Shown in pieces: positions 42,401 through 54,312 of a stretch of DNA of 64,000 bases. A program made the position numbers and the translations under genes. The notes under the pieces are model-generated. The model did no database searches. It was not told where the DNA came from and worked only from the letters and a program-made list of their open reading frames with translations. Position 1 is the stretch's first letter, and the number at the start of each line of letters is the position of its first letter. Source of the stretch: Sclerotiophoma versabilis (lineage: Eukaryota; Ascomycota; Dothideomycetes; Pleosporales; Didymellaceae); the NCBI GenBank assembly GCA_012274445.1, contig JAAROD010000044.1, positions 806,001 through 870,000 on the forward strand, read 5' to 3'.

Positions 42401-43213
42401 TCTAAGCTCCAAGATCGACGGCAGAAAGTTTCGTTATTGATTGACATTTGGATTTTCACCGCTGGCCTCTATACTAGAGCTCAAGCCTTCGAGGACGCTA
42501 AAGAAGCTGTTGCAGAAGCTTTCAAACTGGTAGAGGCCTTCGAGAATGAGCTGGCACTGGAGTTCTCGACGGCTAAAGCGCTTGCCGACAAGGGCTGGGG
42601 AGGTGGCAAGAGTGTCGAGGAATTGTGGGCCGATGCCTACACTGCAGTAAGTTCACTTTGAACATTATGTACGACATACGACTGACCACATCAGCGCGGC
42701 GAGCTTCTCTTAGCCCGATCCTTGAAACACGATGCTCGCACGGACTTTGAGCGCGCACTTTTGCACTTTCCCGACCACCCGCAGGGCATCGTGGGCTTGT
42801 CCAACATTCTGCTCGACATCTACAGCCAAGATATCCCCATGGAACCTGTAAAGCCTACGGAGATTATCCCGCTCTTCCCAGCACCAGCGCCGACATCGTC
42901 TGAAACAGCGTCGGAGCCAGTGCCAAAGAAACACCACCTCACCTCTCACACCCCTTCAGCTGAGAATCAACTCTCGCCGCCCGAGCTAAGTCGTCTTGCT
43001 GCGCGCGACCGTGCGTTTGGGTTGCTCTCTACACTGACGAAGCTCGGGGCTGGGTGGGATTATTCGGAGGCATGGTATGCGCTTGCAAGGGCATATGAAG
43101 AAAGCGGGCAAATCGAGAAAGCGAAGGAAGTGCTTTGGTGGTGCGTTGAACTTGAGGATACACATCCTGTGCGAAACTGGAGGAATGTTGCTTTGGGTGG
43201 GTTTGTATTATAG
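39464..43213 (+). CDS. YPP1: TPR cargo-transport protein Ypp1 (TTC7-like), PI4-kinase complex
   Basis: Exons are 39464-39668, 39726-40061, 40110-40729, 40787-42646 and 42695-43213 (1179 aa). Ypp1 with Efr3 anchors the PI4-kinase Stt4 at the plasma membrane; the human counterpart is TTC7. The N-terminus reads KAAGYIKQLDDARCAGRWKD. Helical TPR-like sequence runs throughout, for example EVEVWVDSVIDNWRVLCG, STQILRYLFIVHASLAEFEL and the C-terminal TPRs DYSEAWYALARAYEESGQIE and VLWWCVELEDTHPVRNWRNV. A disordered His/Ser-rich insertion occupies about residues 800-920 (for example HHHHLPHLIHHHKHE). Intron 3 (40730-40786, 57 nt) is divisible by three and stop-free. Intron 1 uses the weak donor GTCCGC, chosen because it gives HRRCLTLTGRAEAQ in phase. 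Confidence 0.9.
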
Positions 43214-43993
43214 CGTAAGGCAAGAGCATAGATACCGTCTGTGGTGGACAACTACCGCATCTGCAGTCATCAATATTCGCAGTTGGATAACACATGTCTG
43301 TCACTTTGTTCTGAGATTTCCAATGCTGGAAGAGTTAATAGACCTCTTGATCTTGAATCAAACAACTAGCCCCATGTAGGCCGCAAGTGGTCCCAAACGA
43401 GACAGTTCTCCGTGCATGGCGTACGAATATAGAACCGCAACTATAACAAAGCAGTATACTATCTTAGATACCACCAAACGGCCGAGTATTGTGTTGACCC
43501 AAAAGCGCATACACAATTCCGTATTCCCTATGCTTATTGAAGTTCTGCCACTATCACAGCGGTCGAGAGGAAGTCAAGGTCTGGCGTGGCAGAGCCCCCC
43601 GTGTTTTGTATTGAACCATTTACGATGTATGGTGCCGGCTGCCACGATTGAGAGACTAAGGCATGTGCTGTATCCATTGACTAGAGAATAGACTCGTCAA
43701 TGCATCACAATTCACGGGCGCTCGTTTGAGAACATGACATATATGACGATTTGTCTACTATGTCATCTCAACACATAGGGTCTGTTGAAAAGCGGGTTCC
43801 ATACTGTGACGCGTTATTCATAGTTATAACAAAACCGTTCGACTCATGGTTCCTCACGTCGCACTATGGTAGTCGGGCATAGTTTAAGGAAAGTACATGT
43901 TCAATTTCAAATACATAGAGAATATACCAATTTTTTTTTCTTTTCTTTCAGAATTTGGGCTTCTCGCATACCTGTCTCCAATCGAAACGGGCC
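43214..43993. other. Convergent 3' intergenic region YPP1/ADH
   Basis: 780 bp with both 3' flanks; a T-rich tract lies near 43931. No gene is seen. Confidence 0.45.
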
Positions 43994-45517
43994 TTAGTTC
44001 TGTGCCCGGCCGAACGCAGTTGAGAGGCACACTTTCAACCCTCCAGGCACTTTGTGGTTGAAGAATGCGTCGTAGTTCTGTGAGATGTTCTCAAGTTTGT
44101 CTATCGATTAGGAATTAGCTAGGGATTCCTGAACGTTATAGGGATGGAATGGAGAACGAGGAAGGGGGTGAGAGCAATAGGCTCAGTTCTGATTACCTTC
44201 GTGTGTGAACATGAATGAGGGGTCGTATTTGCCTTCAACAACGATATCCAAAAGGTATGGGAAGTACTGAAGATCACATAGCATTAGTCACTGTCGTCTG
44301 TTTTCTTTGTGAGAAGGGGGGGAGAAGGGGGGGGGGGGTGTTCGTCTTCTCTTCATCTCTTCCTGCGGTATATGAGAGCAGCGGAGAATGAGTAACTTAC
44401 CTTCTCGGCGTAAAGCTGCCCACCGCGCAAGGTGATAGCCTTTTCCATCAACATTCCAATTGGAAAATTGTTGGTTGAATAAAAGAAATCGCCAATCAAA
44501 GCGATATTTCCGCCCTTCCGAGTTGCCTTGATCACCGCGCTGACAGTATCCGAGCTGTCTCCTTCAACACCCAATGCTCTCATGGTGGCATGAGTAGCCG
44601 AGTTCGTGCTCCTGAAACCGCTCGCTTCGATACCACGGTCCAGACCATGTGGCTCAATAGACAGAATGTAATCTGCCGGATCCGAGTGCTCGTTCACATT
44701 GACTGGAATCATGCCAAAAGACTTCGCCAATTCGAGCCGTTTCTCGTCTTTGTCAACCGCGTAAACCCTGGCGGCTCCACGGAACTTCGCTAAACGTTGG
44801 ATGGAGAGGCCGACCGCACCGCAGCCCCAAACGCCAACGACATCACCTTTGCCTACTTCCGCCAGCTCGCACCCGTGCCACGCAGTAGGTGTCACATCGG
44901 CAAGGCCAACCAATTTCTTAGCGTCTACGTCCTTCGGGGCCTTGACACAGACAAGATCCGCATTAGGGACACGGCAGTACTCAGCCTGGTCGCCAGGGTA
45001 ACCTCCCGTGATCAGGGAATAGCCAAAGATGCCCGATAAGCGATGTCCATACATCTGCTCTAACTCCTTAGACGGGTTGGTTCGGTCGCAGAGAGAGAAC
45101 TCTTTGCGCTTGCAATAGAAGCATTCTCCGCAGGCAATGACCGGCAGGATGATAACCCTGTCTCCTATCTTGATGTCTTTGACTTCGGGCCCAACTTCTT
45201 CGACAATGCCGATGGCTTCGTGGCCCATAATCAAACCCTTTTCCATGACCTTGTTCAGATCACCAGCATACATGTGCAGATCCGAGCCACATATGGTGCA
45301 GTGGGTGACATGCACGATGGCGTCCTTGGGTGCGGTAATAGTGGGCTTGGGTACCTTGCCCAGCTCGATCGATTTCGTGCCCGTCCAGATAGCGGCCTTC
45401 ATCGTCTCACTAGGATGAGGCTTATACTCCGTGGTATACACTGGTCTTTGGGCCAACGTGAGCCTAGTGAAAGTTGTGCAATCGAAGGCAGAAGAATTAC
45501 CTTGCTACTTCCGCCAT
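43994..45517 (-). CDS. Zinc-dependent medium-chain alcohol dehydrogenase
   Basis: Exons are 45517-45501, 45445-44401, 44266-44197 and 44100-43994 (412 aa). The MDR fold shows catalytic zinc ligands in THCTICGSDLHMY and MGHEAIGIVEEVG, structural zinc cysteines in CGECFYCKRKEFSLC, and the NAD(P)-binding VVGVWGCGAVGLS. GRGVVGGYP-like loops are absent; substrate is not predictable, though the pattern resembles glutathione-dependent formaldehyde-dehydrogenase-like ADHs of fungi. The tiny first exon (MAEVA-R) uses donor GTAATT; I accept the 55-nt intron ending CAAAG, while an alternative acceptor (CACTAG) would give a 37-nt intron and four more residues in the same frame. The second intron holds a long C tract on the coding strand. 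Confidence 0.86.
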
Positions 45518-47177
45518 GATGAATCCTTGTGTTCTTCCAAAGATTGTTCGAGGAAATTTCTGTTTGTGTTATGCTCAAGGGATTTTATGAACGACGACCA
45601 AAGCGTTCTTTGCTTCGATAACAGCCTGAACTTTATGGTCAGTGTACGTAGCACAAACCTTTGTCAATCTAATCTCATAGTAATATCATCGTCGTTAATC
45701 AGCTTGTCAGGATCTCATCTTGGTGAAATCATATGCTCCTGTGAAACGTCAATTTGACCCAAGGGACCCTGAAGACTGCATGGAAAGAGTGTTGTACGTA
45801 CCACCTTTATTTATGACGCCGATTCTATTTCACAAAGCTTACATCCATACATGAAACTTGGCCCGTAAAAATTGTAGGTGCTCTACAGCAGTGCTATAAT
45901 TGCTGGGGCGGGTTGTGTTCATATTCTATCATATTGTATTTTCGACAGCCTGTTCCTTCCATGGCAACTAAGCTTCATAACGAAGTACATTTCCGACGAT
46001 GATAACGAGGTGGCGGACAAAAGAACGAAAAAGAAGAAGATTGCTTAACCTTTACTCTACTGCACCTAGGATTAGCGATACGTGGCGTGATTAGGGTTGT
46101 TCCCCCGCAGTTCAAGATAACGATGTGTTGTATTTATTTTGCCAAGTTTACGTCACTACGCTAATAAGCCAAGGAAGGTGTAACACAAGATGGGGAAGTA
46201 AAACCTAGCAGTTCTTACTAATGCTATCCACGCTGACTAAGGTAGTATATGCTAAGAAAAATATGTGATTACCCAGCGAGGCTGTTGTTGCGGACGTTTT
46301 GAATTGTGAAGTGGCATCGGCTTAACGACAACGCGACAGCTGCCAGTAGCCGCCTCGCCGATATCAATGCACGTGCTATACTGTCTGACACAGATTGTTG
46401 TTTACGATAAAGGATCTGGTAATGCTAGGAGATACAAGCAGAATGTTTGCCGGAGCATTCCGTATCTATCCCTACTGTCCCAATTGCTGTCGCTCCATAC
46501 CAGCTTATCTACAGACGAAACCATACGTCAGACATTTTGTCGTTGTCCAACCCAAAATACAAAACAAGGGTACTGCCAAATTCGATGTCTAGACTATGAC
46601 TGCGCTTGTCGTTCGCTCGAAGGCCTTGATCCAATCCTCCGCTCAAAAGCACATGTTGCGCTCCCTCCTCCTCTACGTTTTCACGACTTCTCAAGCTCCT
46701 ATGCATGCCGCTCACATAAATTTGTGAAATTAGTAAGTCTGTAGCTCTTACTTCCAGTGTATAATAACTAAAATAACTTCTTATAACTATATATCAATCT
46801 GTAGAGTCTAAGCATAGTCCTACGTTAAGATAACTAAGATCTTTTTTCATAATATTATTATTATTATTATTATAATAAGGAAAGCTTTGATAATCTTACC
46901 TAAGAACTGGTGTTTCTAAAATATAGTCTAGAAGAACATTATAACATACAAGTAGTAATAGATAGAGTATTTTATACGGTAAATATAGGCTTATAAAATT
47001 ATAGTGAGATCAATTGATACTAAAAGCTCTAAGTTTAACCTGTTTATAATTTAAGTTTCTTTATAGTATAAGCAGATTCTAAAATCGCTTAGTATATCCA
47101 AATGATCTAACAGCTGTTTCTAGGAAGATGTATTCCTAGCTTGTCCCACTTTGATGATGCTATACCAAGACGAACAG
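45518..47177. other. Intergenic, left part of an AT-rich island
   Basis: To about 46740 the composition is ordinary and no gene is supported. From 46740 to about 47150 the DNA is strongly AT-rich with an ATT microsatellite, resembling RIP-affected repeat remnants of fungi. No intact frame is present. Confidence 0.5.
46851..46876. repeat. ATT trinucleotide microsatellite
   Basis: About eight ATT/TTA units within the AT-rich stretch. Confidence 0.85.
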
Positions 47178-48655
47178 CTAATAAGGTATTCTCCGTACAA
47201 GAGGCGATGATGTAGATCTTTCTCTTGGAAGCTTTTTTATTGTGAGCTTCGTCCATGCCATTTTTCGGTCGATGAACCTAATATCAGCACAGGAACGCCG
47301 GCTTGCAAGCTTATCCACAAGACCGATTACGAACTGAGGCGCGTCTTGTCTCTCAGAAGGGCCCCACGCTGAAGGGAACGTGGAGAAAGTACTCATCAAT
47401 TCACGCGCACGGTTCTCGTTCTACCTCATGTGTTGCATGACAGCATCAGCGGCATCGTATTCACTGAGGTCAGAGCTCATTGCCATGTCGCCCACCAATA
47501 TCTCGCTTGCCAGAGTCTGAATACCGCTCCAGGCCCCAGGATCACTACCCCAAATTACCAAGAAAATCTCGCCCTCATATTTTAGTGTGACAACACCAAC
47601 GAAATTGAAGGCCGTCAAGTGCCATTCATTGCTTTACGAGACTGGATGCGAGGTTCCAATTATGCAATGATCCTTCAGTGCAGAGAAGTCAAGTATGATC
47701 GGATGACTAGGAAGAGAGTAAGGGCGTTGGTGACGTTTCTCTGTTGGGATCATAACTTTTCTTCTCTGTAGGGTTGAGACTGCAATAAAGTGTCAGGTGC
47801 TGTCCTAAATACGCCATGATGCCGATATCTTAATAAACTACTCTCCTCAATGGTCATTTCATCACCCAAGACGATGATGTCTGGTTCAGACGTCGCTGTA
47901 GCCTTCAAAAGTATTGGAACTGCTGAGCATCTTCTGAAGACGTGGGGAATATTAGGATGCATCCGTCGTAATAGGATAGCGGGTCTTGAAACATAATCAT
48001 CGCTGTCACAGTCTAGAAATGCGACACGGGATGGCGCAAATGGATTAAAAGTACCGTCATTCACCACTCCTAGCTGAGTAAGGAATGCCTCCAGCGTAAC
48101 GTTGCCATACTCAAGTCGTAAGGCTGTTGAACTCCGGAATATAGAATACTCGAACGACACATGACGGATCTTGTCGCAAAAGAAAGGAACATCAGGCATT
48201 AGTACAGGTGAGAATGGCGAAAGGTATCTGAGGCCTACCCCGGCGGATGGGGGTCACGAAATGCAAGAATAGAATGATCCGCCCAATCGTTGATGATTGC
48301 CTCTTGAATTCTTTTGAAAGCTTTGTCGCCTTCACCATATAGTAGTGGCATATTAACATCAAACAAGCCCATAAGGCAGTACGTAATATCCTCAACTCGC
48401 GATATAACCCACTTTGAAGCCCATTTCATGCGTTGTGCAACAGAAACGCTGCACAGTATATCTCGTGCCTTGTACTCGGGCCTGACAAGCATATGTCTTT
48501 CGATTTCTGTGGCCACAGTGATCTCGTCGGCAAGCGTTTCATGGTCGCCCAGCTATTGCCAGTCGGCATTGAAAAACACGACTCGATCAGGTGCATATCA
48601 GGTCTTGTAATGTCAAGCCACTGTTAAACCTGCAACTCGTGGAAAACAAAGCTTT
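47178..48655 (-). pseudogene. Decayed HET-domain (vegetative-incompatibility-like) gene
   Basis: On the minus strand a run of about 95 residues carries the HET C-terminal hallmark: RPEYKARDILCSVSVAQRMK, VEDITYCLMGLFDVNMPLLY and GEGDKAFKRIQEAIINDWAD. Just upstream the same domain continues as APDRVVFFNADWQ but is cut by an in-frame TAG (48553-48555), and the preceding LTLQDLI is in a shifted frame. After HPPG near 48240 the frame ends and continues in another (MPDVPFFCDKIRHV onwards, to 47750). A further downstream segment (47618-47178) is interrupted by a stop near 47420. HET proteins act in non-self recognition; this copy cannot make a full product. The missing N-terminus runs into AT-rich DNA. 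Confidence 0.72.
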
Positions 48656-49076
48656 ACCTTCAGTTACGTCTGAGAGGAAGGCATAGCATAAACTCGAATT
48701 TTAGTACCATCTGAACATGGAGTTGATGGCTCTCGTGCTTACGAGCTTTAATTAAAGTACGACTTCAACATAGAGTTATTAGGTAGTCTAAGGTGCTTTA
48801 AGCTATTGACTACAACCTTTACCAAGAATATTCAGTGCTAAGGCGCAAGATTTACAACAAAACGACGCTACATGCCTTAAGAAAAGCGTTCTAGCACATT
48901 ACGCTAACTCTATAACATGCAGGGTATTTAATTAAATTAGCAAGCTGAGACTTTTTTATTGAATCACTTGCACTCGTTTTAATTACACCTATTATATTAT
49001 TACTGTATCGACGCCTTGTTCGCAGCCCCAAATCGTTAAATTCCACCTTCCAATTTCCAAATAAATTTTACGCAAT
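48656..49076. other. AT-rich intergenic, possible RIP-affected remnant
   Basis: Strongly AT-rich with no open frame of note, between the HET pseudogene and the hydrolase. Confidence 0.5.
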
Positions 49077-49931
49077 TTACTCCAATTCTTCAAATTCAAT
49101 TGGTAAATCATTTCCCGCAACCCAAGCCTTGATCCCTCTTGCGAACAACTCCGGAAACTGATCGTCCCAGGCATGTATCGCCTTCATTACTACCACCGCC
49201 TTACTTCCGCCTTTATCCTTGCGTCCGCTACCTATTTGGAGCGCCCTCCCCATCTGTTGCGTCATATCAACATTGTCCTGCTTACCACCAGCTATAGCCA
49301 AGACTCTGACTCCTTTGATCTCTTCAATCGATTTCATCGTAATTTCCAAACAACTACCAAAGCCATTTTTAATCAAGTTCATGCTGAAGTTTTCTTTTGA
49401 TTCGGCGCGAAGAGTCTTGTCGATGGATACCCCGTCCTTGACCTGCAGGAGGTAGTACAAGCAATCAGGCAAGCCCATGCCCATGTTCATTATCGCATAC
49501 ACTTTGTATGGATCGCACACAACAGCCCTTTCTTTGAATCCAAACGGCGCCCCACCACTCTCGAATAAAGACTCTACAACATCTGGGTGACTTCGGGCGA
49601 GCTCGAGTCCAATGAAGCCCCCGTAGCTCACTCCGGCAACGTGGGCTTTCTTAGTCGGACTGACTTCTTTGATCAACGTTGCAAGTTCGGATGCAATTTG
49701 AGGGACACGATAGTTGTTCAGTTTAGTCGAGCGGGAATTGGAGTGCCCAGGTAAGTCAACGAGGATGATGTAGAAATCATTCTCAAGATATTGACGTACA
49801 TCATGGAACTCTTGATGTGAGTTGAAGATGCCATGGAGAAGGAGGAGAGCTGGCTTTGAGGACACGCCAGCGGTGGTATGCCAAATCGTGGTAGACAGAG
49901 ATTCCTGGTTGTTGGGCTGTAGCGGAGACAT
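49077..49931 (-). CDS. Alpha/beta hydrolase
   Basis: Single exon, 284 aa. The fold is complete: oxyanion-hole LLLLHGIFNS (HG at 33-34), strand-turn DLPGHSNSRS, nucleophile elbow VAGVSYGG (Ser102), probable acid Asp219 in IAGGKQDNV and His253 in MKAIHAWDDQFPELF. It resembles the AB_hydrolase_1 / MhpC-type group; natural substrate is unknown. No signal peptide, so probably cytosolic. It is the only intact gene in an island of decayed HET and DUF3435 sequence, suggesting recent arrival or selection. No introns. Confidence 0.85.
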   Translation of the reverse strand: MSPLQPNNQESLSTTIWHTTAGVSSKPALLLLHGIFNSHQEFHDVRQYLENDFYIILVDLPGHSNSRSTKLNNYRVPQIASELATLIKEVSPTKKAHVAGVSYGGFIGLELARSHPDVVESLFESGGAPFGFKERAVVCDPYKVYAIMNMGMGLPDCLYYLLQVKDGVSIDKTLRAESKENFSMNLIKNGFGSCLEITMKSIEEIKGVRVLAIAGGKQDNVDMTQQMGRALQIGSGRKDKGGSKAVVVMKAIHAWDDQFPELFARGIKAWVAGNDLPIEFEELE

Positions 49932-51788
49932 GATGTTGGCTGTACCATCATGCTCCTTGCTTGGGTCTGGTCATACTTGTAGTTGTAACTTCGATTCCAA
50001 GCACTTGGATGAAAGCTGGCGTAAAATCACAAGTTTTCTTTCATCCAAATGTAACGTGCTGTTTTCAGACAATCGATGCACTGCAACCAGTTCAGAGTGC
50101 AGTTGTTGGTAACATCGTACCGGTTCGACCAAACCTTTCCGAACCATGAACTGACAAGGAGCTCCTTACTAAGCTAACAGCATCTCTTATCTGAGGCTAA
50201 GTTGGCGAGCTTACTAATAGCGTTACACTTTATAGCGGCTTTGGAATCGCGCGGTGGCTTTGTGGTAATTGTAGGAGCGGGTGGGAATCGTATCATGGCA
50301 TCTGGGGTTCCATCATTGTACATAATCTGCAGGCAGAAGTTTGTAAACCCTGGAACCAGTCGAGGGCTTCAGCTCTACGTCCTGGCCGAAAACCCGCGAC
50401 AAAACCGGCGATTTCTTCTTTTACGTCAAGCACCTTTGCTTTACACTCGTCTCACTGGTTATCCTCAAGCTTCTCGGCCAGCTCGTCAAATAAAGTCATG
50501 TCGGCAATGTGTGAGTCACAGGTGCTGGGACGTTCGAAGGTAACGGATGGGAAACGTGAACAAGTATGTTTCTACGTGAAACCATGATTTCCCTAGACCG
50601 CCTGGCTGATTTCGATGGTGGCTACTGACGCTATCGACACTGCGCTTTGAAGGTTGGAGACGTGATAATGCCAGCAGACCATGGATGTTGTGTCGGTGCG
50701 CTAGCTGTGCGGCTCTTAAGATGCTGCAGCGCGTCGCCCGTCCATCAGCATCACACGCATTACCGCCAGAGTGGTGGTTTCGAGCCCTCAACATACCATC
50801 CAGGTGGTGACTTGCATTTGAGATTCAATGAACGCGGCTCGTTCGTCGTTGACAGGATGAGAGGTATCCTCACGTCACCTGGGTAAACACCGCCAGCGCA
50901 GTGTCCGAGCACCTTACCACAACCGCGTTCTGTTGTCGCGTGCTATCCATATCCTGACAGCATCTCACAATTGCATCCCAACCCTGCTGTGCCCGGCCAA
51001 AGGTATTCGCAAAATATCTTACGAAGCAAATGTCTCAAGATGACATTAAGGGTTTGCTCATCCTGGACTCTATTTTCATTACTCCCACGGCTTCGTCCCC
51101 ACTCACAGCAACAATGTTCACATGGGCCTTTCGAACGGCCTATTTGTACAGTAAGCACAAAGGTTTAAAGCTGTGCACAGTGGCCTCGTAATTGCTCACA
51201 TTAATCACACAATTGTGGAGGCGGCTCGACTGATTGCATCCCCGTGCGCCGATGTATCGCTGAGTTCAATGATGCACTGCCATCGCATGCTCGGAGGGAT
51301 GTAAGCTCGTCCTTCCGTTCCAGCTGCACCTCGCAAGTGTTGCAATCAAACGCGCTCCCTAGACCGATACTACTTCAGCCTGACGTTTATGACGGAACTC
51401 GATGAGCATGCTAGATGCATTCCCTGTTGTACAATGTGGCATGTATAGGAGACCGATCATGATGTTCCGCGCAGGTGCAGGCCTCCGATCTAACAGGGTA
51501 GGGTCAATAGGAATTGCTACACCTGAGGCACGACCGCGTTTCATATTTCTGCCCGCTGCCTGGTCCCACTTCGAGCTGTCCTTTTCCCTCTTGCATTTTC
51601 CCTTCGTCTTATGGGGCGGTGGATCTCGAGATATGTCGAGCTCGTCAGTACCTGATACTCCATCTGACACTGTCTTCGGAAATCCTGGTAAGATGACTCC
51701 ACCTTGTGGTAATGCCGAAATGCTTGGTAGCTGCGACTCTCACCCAGCCAAATTCACGCAGGCAACGTCTTTGCACTCAGGAATGTCG
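49932..51788. other. Intergenic within the accessory island
   Basis: 1.86 kb with only short overlapping frames on both strands (up to about 158 codons at 51402-51878). No domain, tRNA or repeat is recognised. Confidence 0.4.
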
Positions 51789-54312
51789 TCAGGTGAATTG
51801 GACCCAGACAACGATTTTCTGGTGACCGAAATCCTTCCGCTGATGGCTTTGTGGCACCGCCATAATGATACTAATTGATATACCCTTGCCAGGCCTTCCT
51901 GCTTGAGATGGTAGAATCCCATATGTTCTGCAGTAGGGTAGTAGAATTGTTCCTGTCTTTTGACAAAGCACAATATCGGCATCAAATCGCAATTTTAAAC
52001 CGATTCTCGATATGCTCTGCGGCACGACCACGAAGGACATGGCTGGAGAGACCTCGCGTAATAAATATCTTATTCTTGCGTTGTTCTGCGCAATTGGGGG
52101 CATGGGTACTTGGCGGTTTGACTCGTATTTTGTCGAAAATACAATGTGTAACGCTTGCCGTGACATTGTTCCAGGTGATTGAGCCATGCAGGAAAGCCCT
52201 TTCCCGACCCAGACATCCATCTTTCTTCGCTGCTGCCTGCATACCCGGCATTGGCGAGGCTTATTGTATATAAAAAAAACTCCCCTCTTCACGTGCTTAT
52301 CGTAGTGACCAGTAAGAGCCGTGCGGGTATCATATTTCAGGTCGCAAAGCACGCACTCAAAACTGCCGTCGTTGGTCAGTATGTCATTCGAGTGCAACTC
52401 GATGCTTGTTTTTTCACCGTCACTAACATCTTGATGCTCGTTTTCTTGTACATCCTCGTTCTTGTCGTCTTCTTCTTGTATGCTAAGTTCACCATTGTTG
52501 TCATCCTCTTTTTCTTGTATATCCTTGTCCTTGCTGTCTTCTTCTTCCTCTTCCCAGATGTCTGATCTCACTTTTGAACCCCCCTTCAGATATACTACCA
52601 GCAGTTGTAAGTCTCTTATTGCCGTTTCGTCACTTCGAGTGTTCCATCAGTGATCGAAATATAATAAGACCTGGTTAGCCATTTTGAGCCCACTTTTGCA
52701 AGATCGTACTGCTTCAGCGTGATTTGTTGTGTGATTCGCTCTCCGAGGCAGTTGTTGTCCCTGCGCCCTAGCCCGATCGGCTTCCTTGGAGTACTTGCGT
52801 CTATTATCCGCCCGCTTCAAGGCGCTCCATGTACTGCGCAGGTACTTTGACCGCGATCTAAGCATCTCTTGGTAGTATAGATCGCCATCTTCCCTAGCTT
52901 CTGCAATGGCACGTTGTACTGTACAGACATCTGTACGCTTGTCGAAGTCGGCCCAGTTGGCTGGATTAAGTTCGAAGGGCGTGTTATGGTCCCGTGTTAT
53001 GCTTATGTTGCGCAGAAAAGCGAATAGAGGACTGTTGTCACTTCCGGTTTGTTCGCCAAAGGTAGCTTCCGTAAGGTCTTCACGAAGCTTTGTTGTGTGA
53101 TTTAAGACATAATTGCAGAGAGCTCTAGAGAAAAGAGCTAGAATACGAAAGGTTAACAAGCTGGTACTATTTATAATAAGTAAAAGAGCGCAGACTTGCG
53201 ATCTTTGTCAAGCCTTGCAGCAGTTCTAACTCGCAGTGCATAGAGATATGGTACTACGCTGAAACCAGCCAGCTGATACACCTGATTTCTAATAGTTATA
53301 AATCGTCGATAGGGGAGGGCGATGAGTACCTGATCTAACACTTCGTCTTTCTATTGTGAGGCGATGTAATCGACATCGCTAAGCGCTGGTCGCTCTATTA
53401 CCTCTTGTTCGTATACCTTTCGTAGAAAACATTATCTTTAATTGCCTAGACAATGATAAGCCGTTTAAGGCACACAAGTGGGAATGTAACAAAGGATGTT
53501 GAAAAGGTGACTCTACAATAAGCAAGAGTGAATCGTTAGCGACTTCCTCAGGATTAATGGTACAGATCGTGGGCAGCGCTGGAGGCATAACATACTTATC
53601 TATCTTGCTAGATGAAAGAGAGTCTGAATTCTTGTTCGTCTTTATTGTTTTGTTTGCCACATGCTTCTTCATCGTACAATCCTGTTAATCCCGTACAACT
53701 GATAGCACTATGTCTCTGTATCGCGTCTTACCCAAGCATCCAGACTGAAAGCCACTCATTGCGACTATAAGTACGTTGGCGTAGAATGCAATGCGAGTCT
53801 TCGAATCGTTGGCTATATTGGCAGCGCGATCCCATAGAGTACGGAGGATCACGATGGCATCTTCAGCGGTTGCTTCGACTTTGTTGAATGTGAGCTCTTT
53901 AAAGAGCTTCGCTTCTGTGGCCAGAGTCTTCCAGATCTGAGGAGTTCGGTGCTATAAAGGTATGACTGAAAATTGTAGCCTGTACTTGTTGGCACTGCCA
54001 GGTTGTTCCTGTCTTTTCGCTTTCAAACCCGTGAGATCTGCCTCTTTTACAAGCTTCCACCACATAGCGAGGACCGAGCTGGCACAGTTCAGCATCCGTT
54101 CCTCGATGTACTGTTCGGGCCCGAGGACGATGATATGCCTCAACGAGTCCTCGACGTAGTCAGAGGAACAAGTCTTGTACCAGATAGCTGCGTCGCCATC
54201 TCCCTCGCAAAACCTGATCCATATTGAGTCTGGGTCCACGTCCCTCGCTTGAAAGTACCTAGTCAGCCAACTGAGTTCTTTGAACAGGCACTGCAGGTAT
54301 CTGAAGAGATTA
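51789..54312 (-). pseudogene. Decayed DUF3435 (FluG-like, Starship-captain-related) gene
   Basis: Pieces in one orientation follow the order of DUF3435 proteins. 54312-53952: YLQCLFKELSWLTRYFQARD, DSIWIRFCEGDGDAAIWYK, DSLRHIIVLGPEQYIEERM; this frame meets a TAG at 53952-53954 and continues unbroken after it with ATAEDAIVILRTLWDRAANI and RIAFYANVLIVAMSGFQSG to about 53710. 53159-52647: LREDLTEATFGEQTGSDNSP, PLFAFLRNISITRDHNTPFE. 52571-51789: an acidic repeat-rich stretch then a C2H2 finger FECVLCDLKY...GHYDKHVKRG. DUF3435 includes the tyrosine recombinases that move Starship elements, and also FluG-annotated relatives. The family call is by remembered pattern. The frame is broken several times, so no product is expected. 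Confidence 0.55.

Noticed and set aside
46367..46744. 125-codon plus frame before the AT-rich block
   Set aside because: Composition and lack of any domain suggest chance; runs into AT-rich DNA.
50640..50790. B-box-like GGTTTCGAGCCC suggesting a tRNA near 50770
   Set aside because: No matching A box, acceptor stem or cloverleaf could be drawn.
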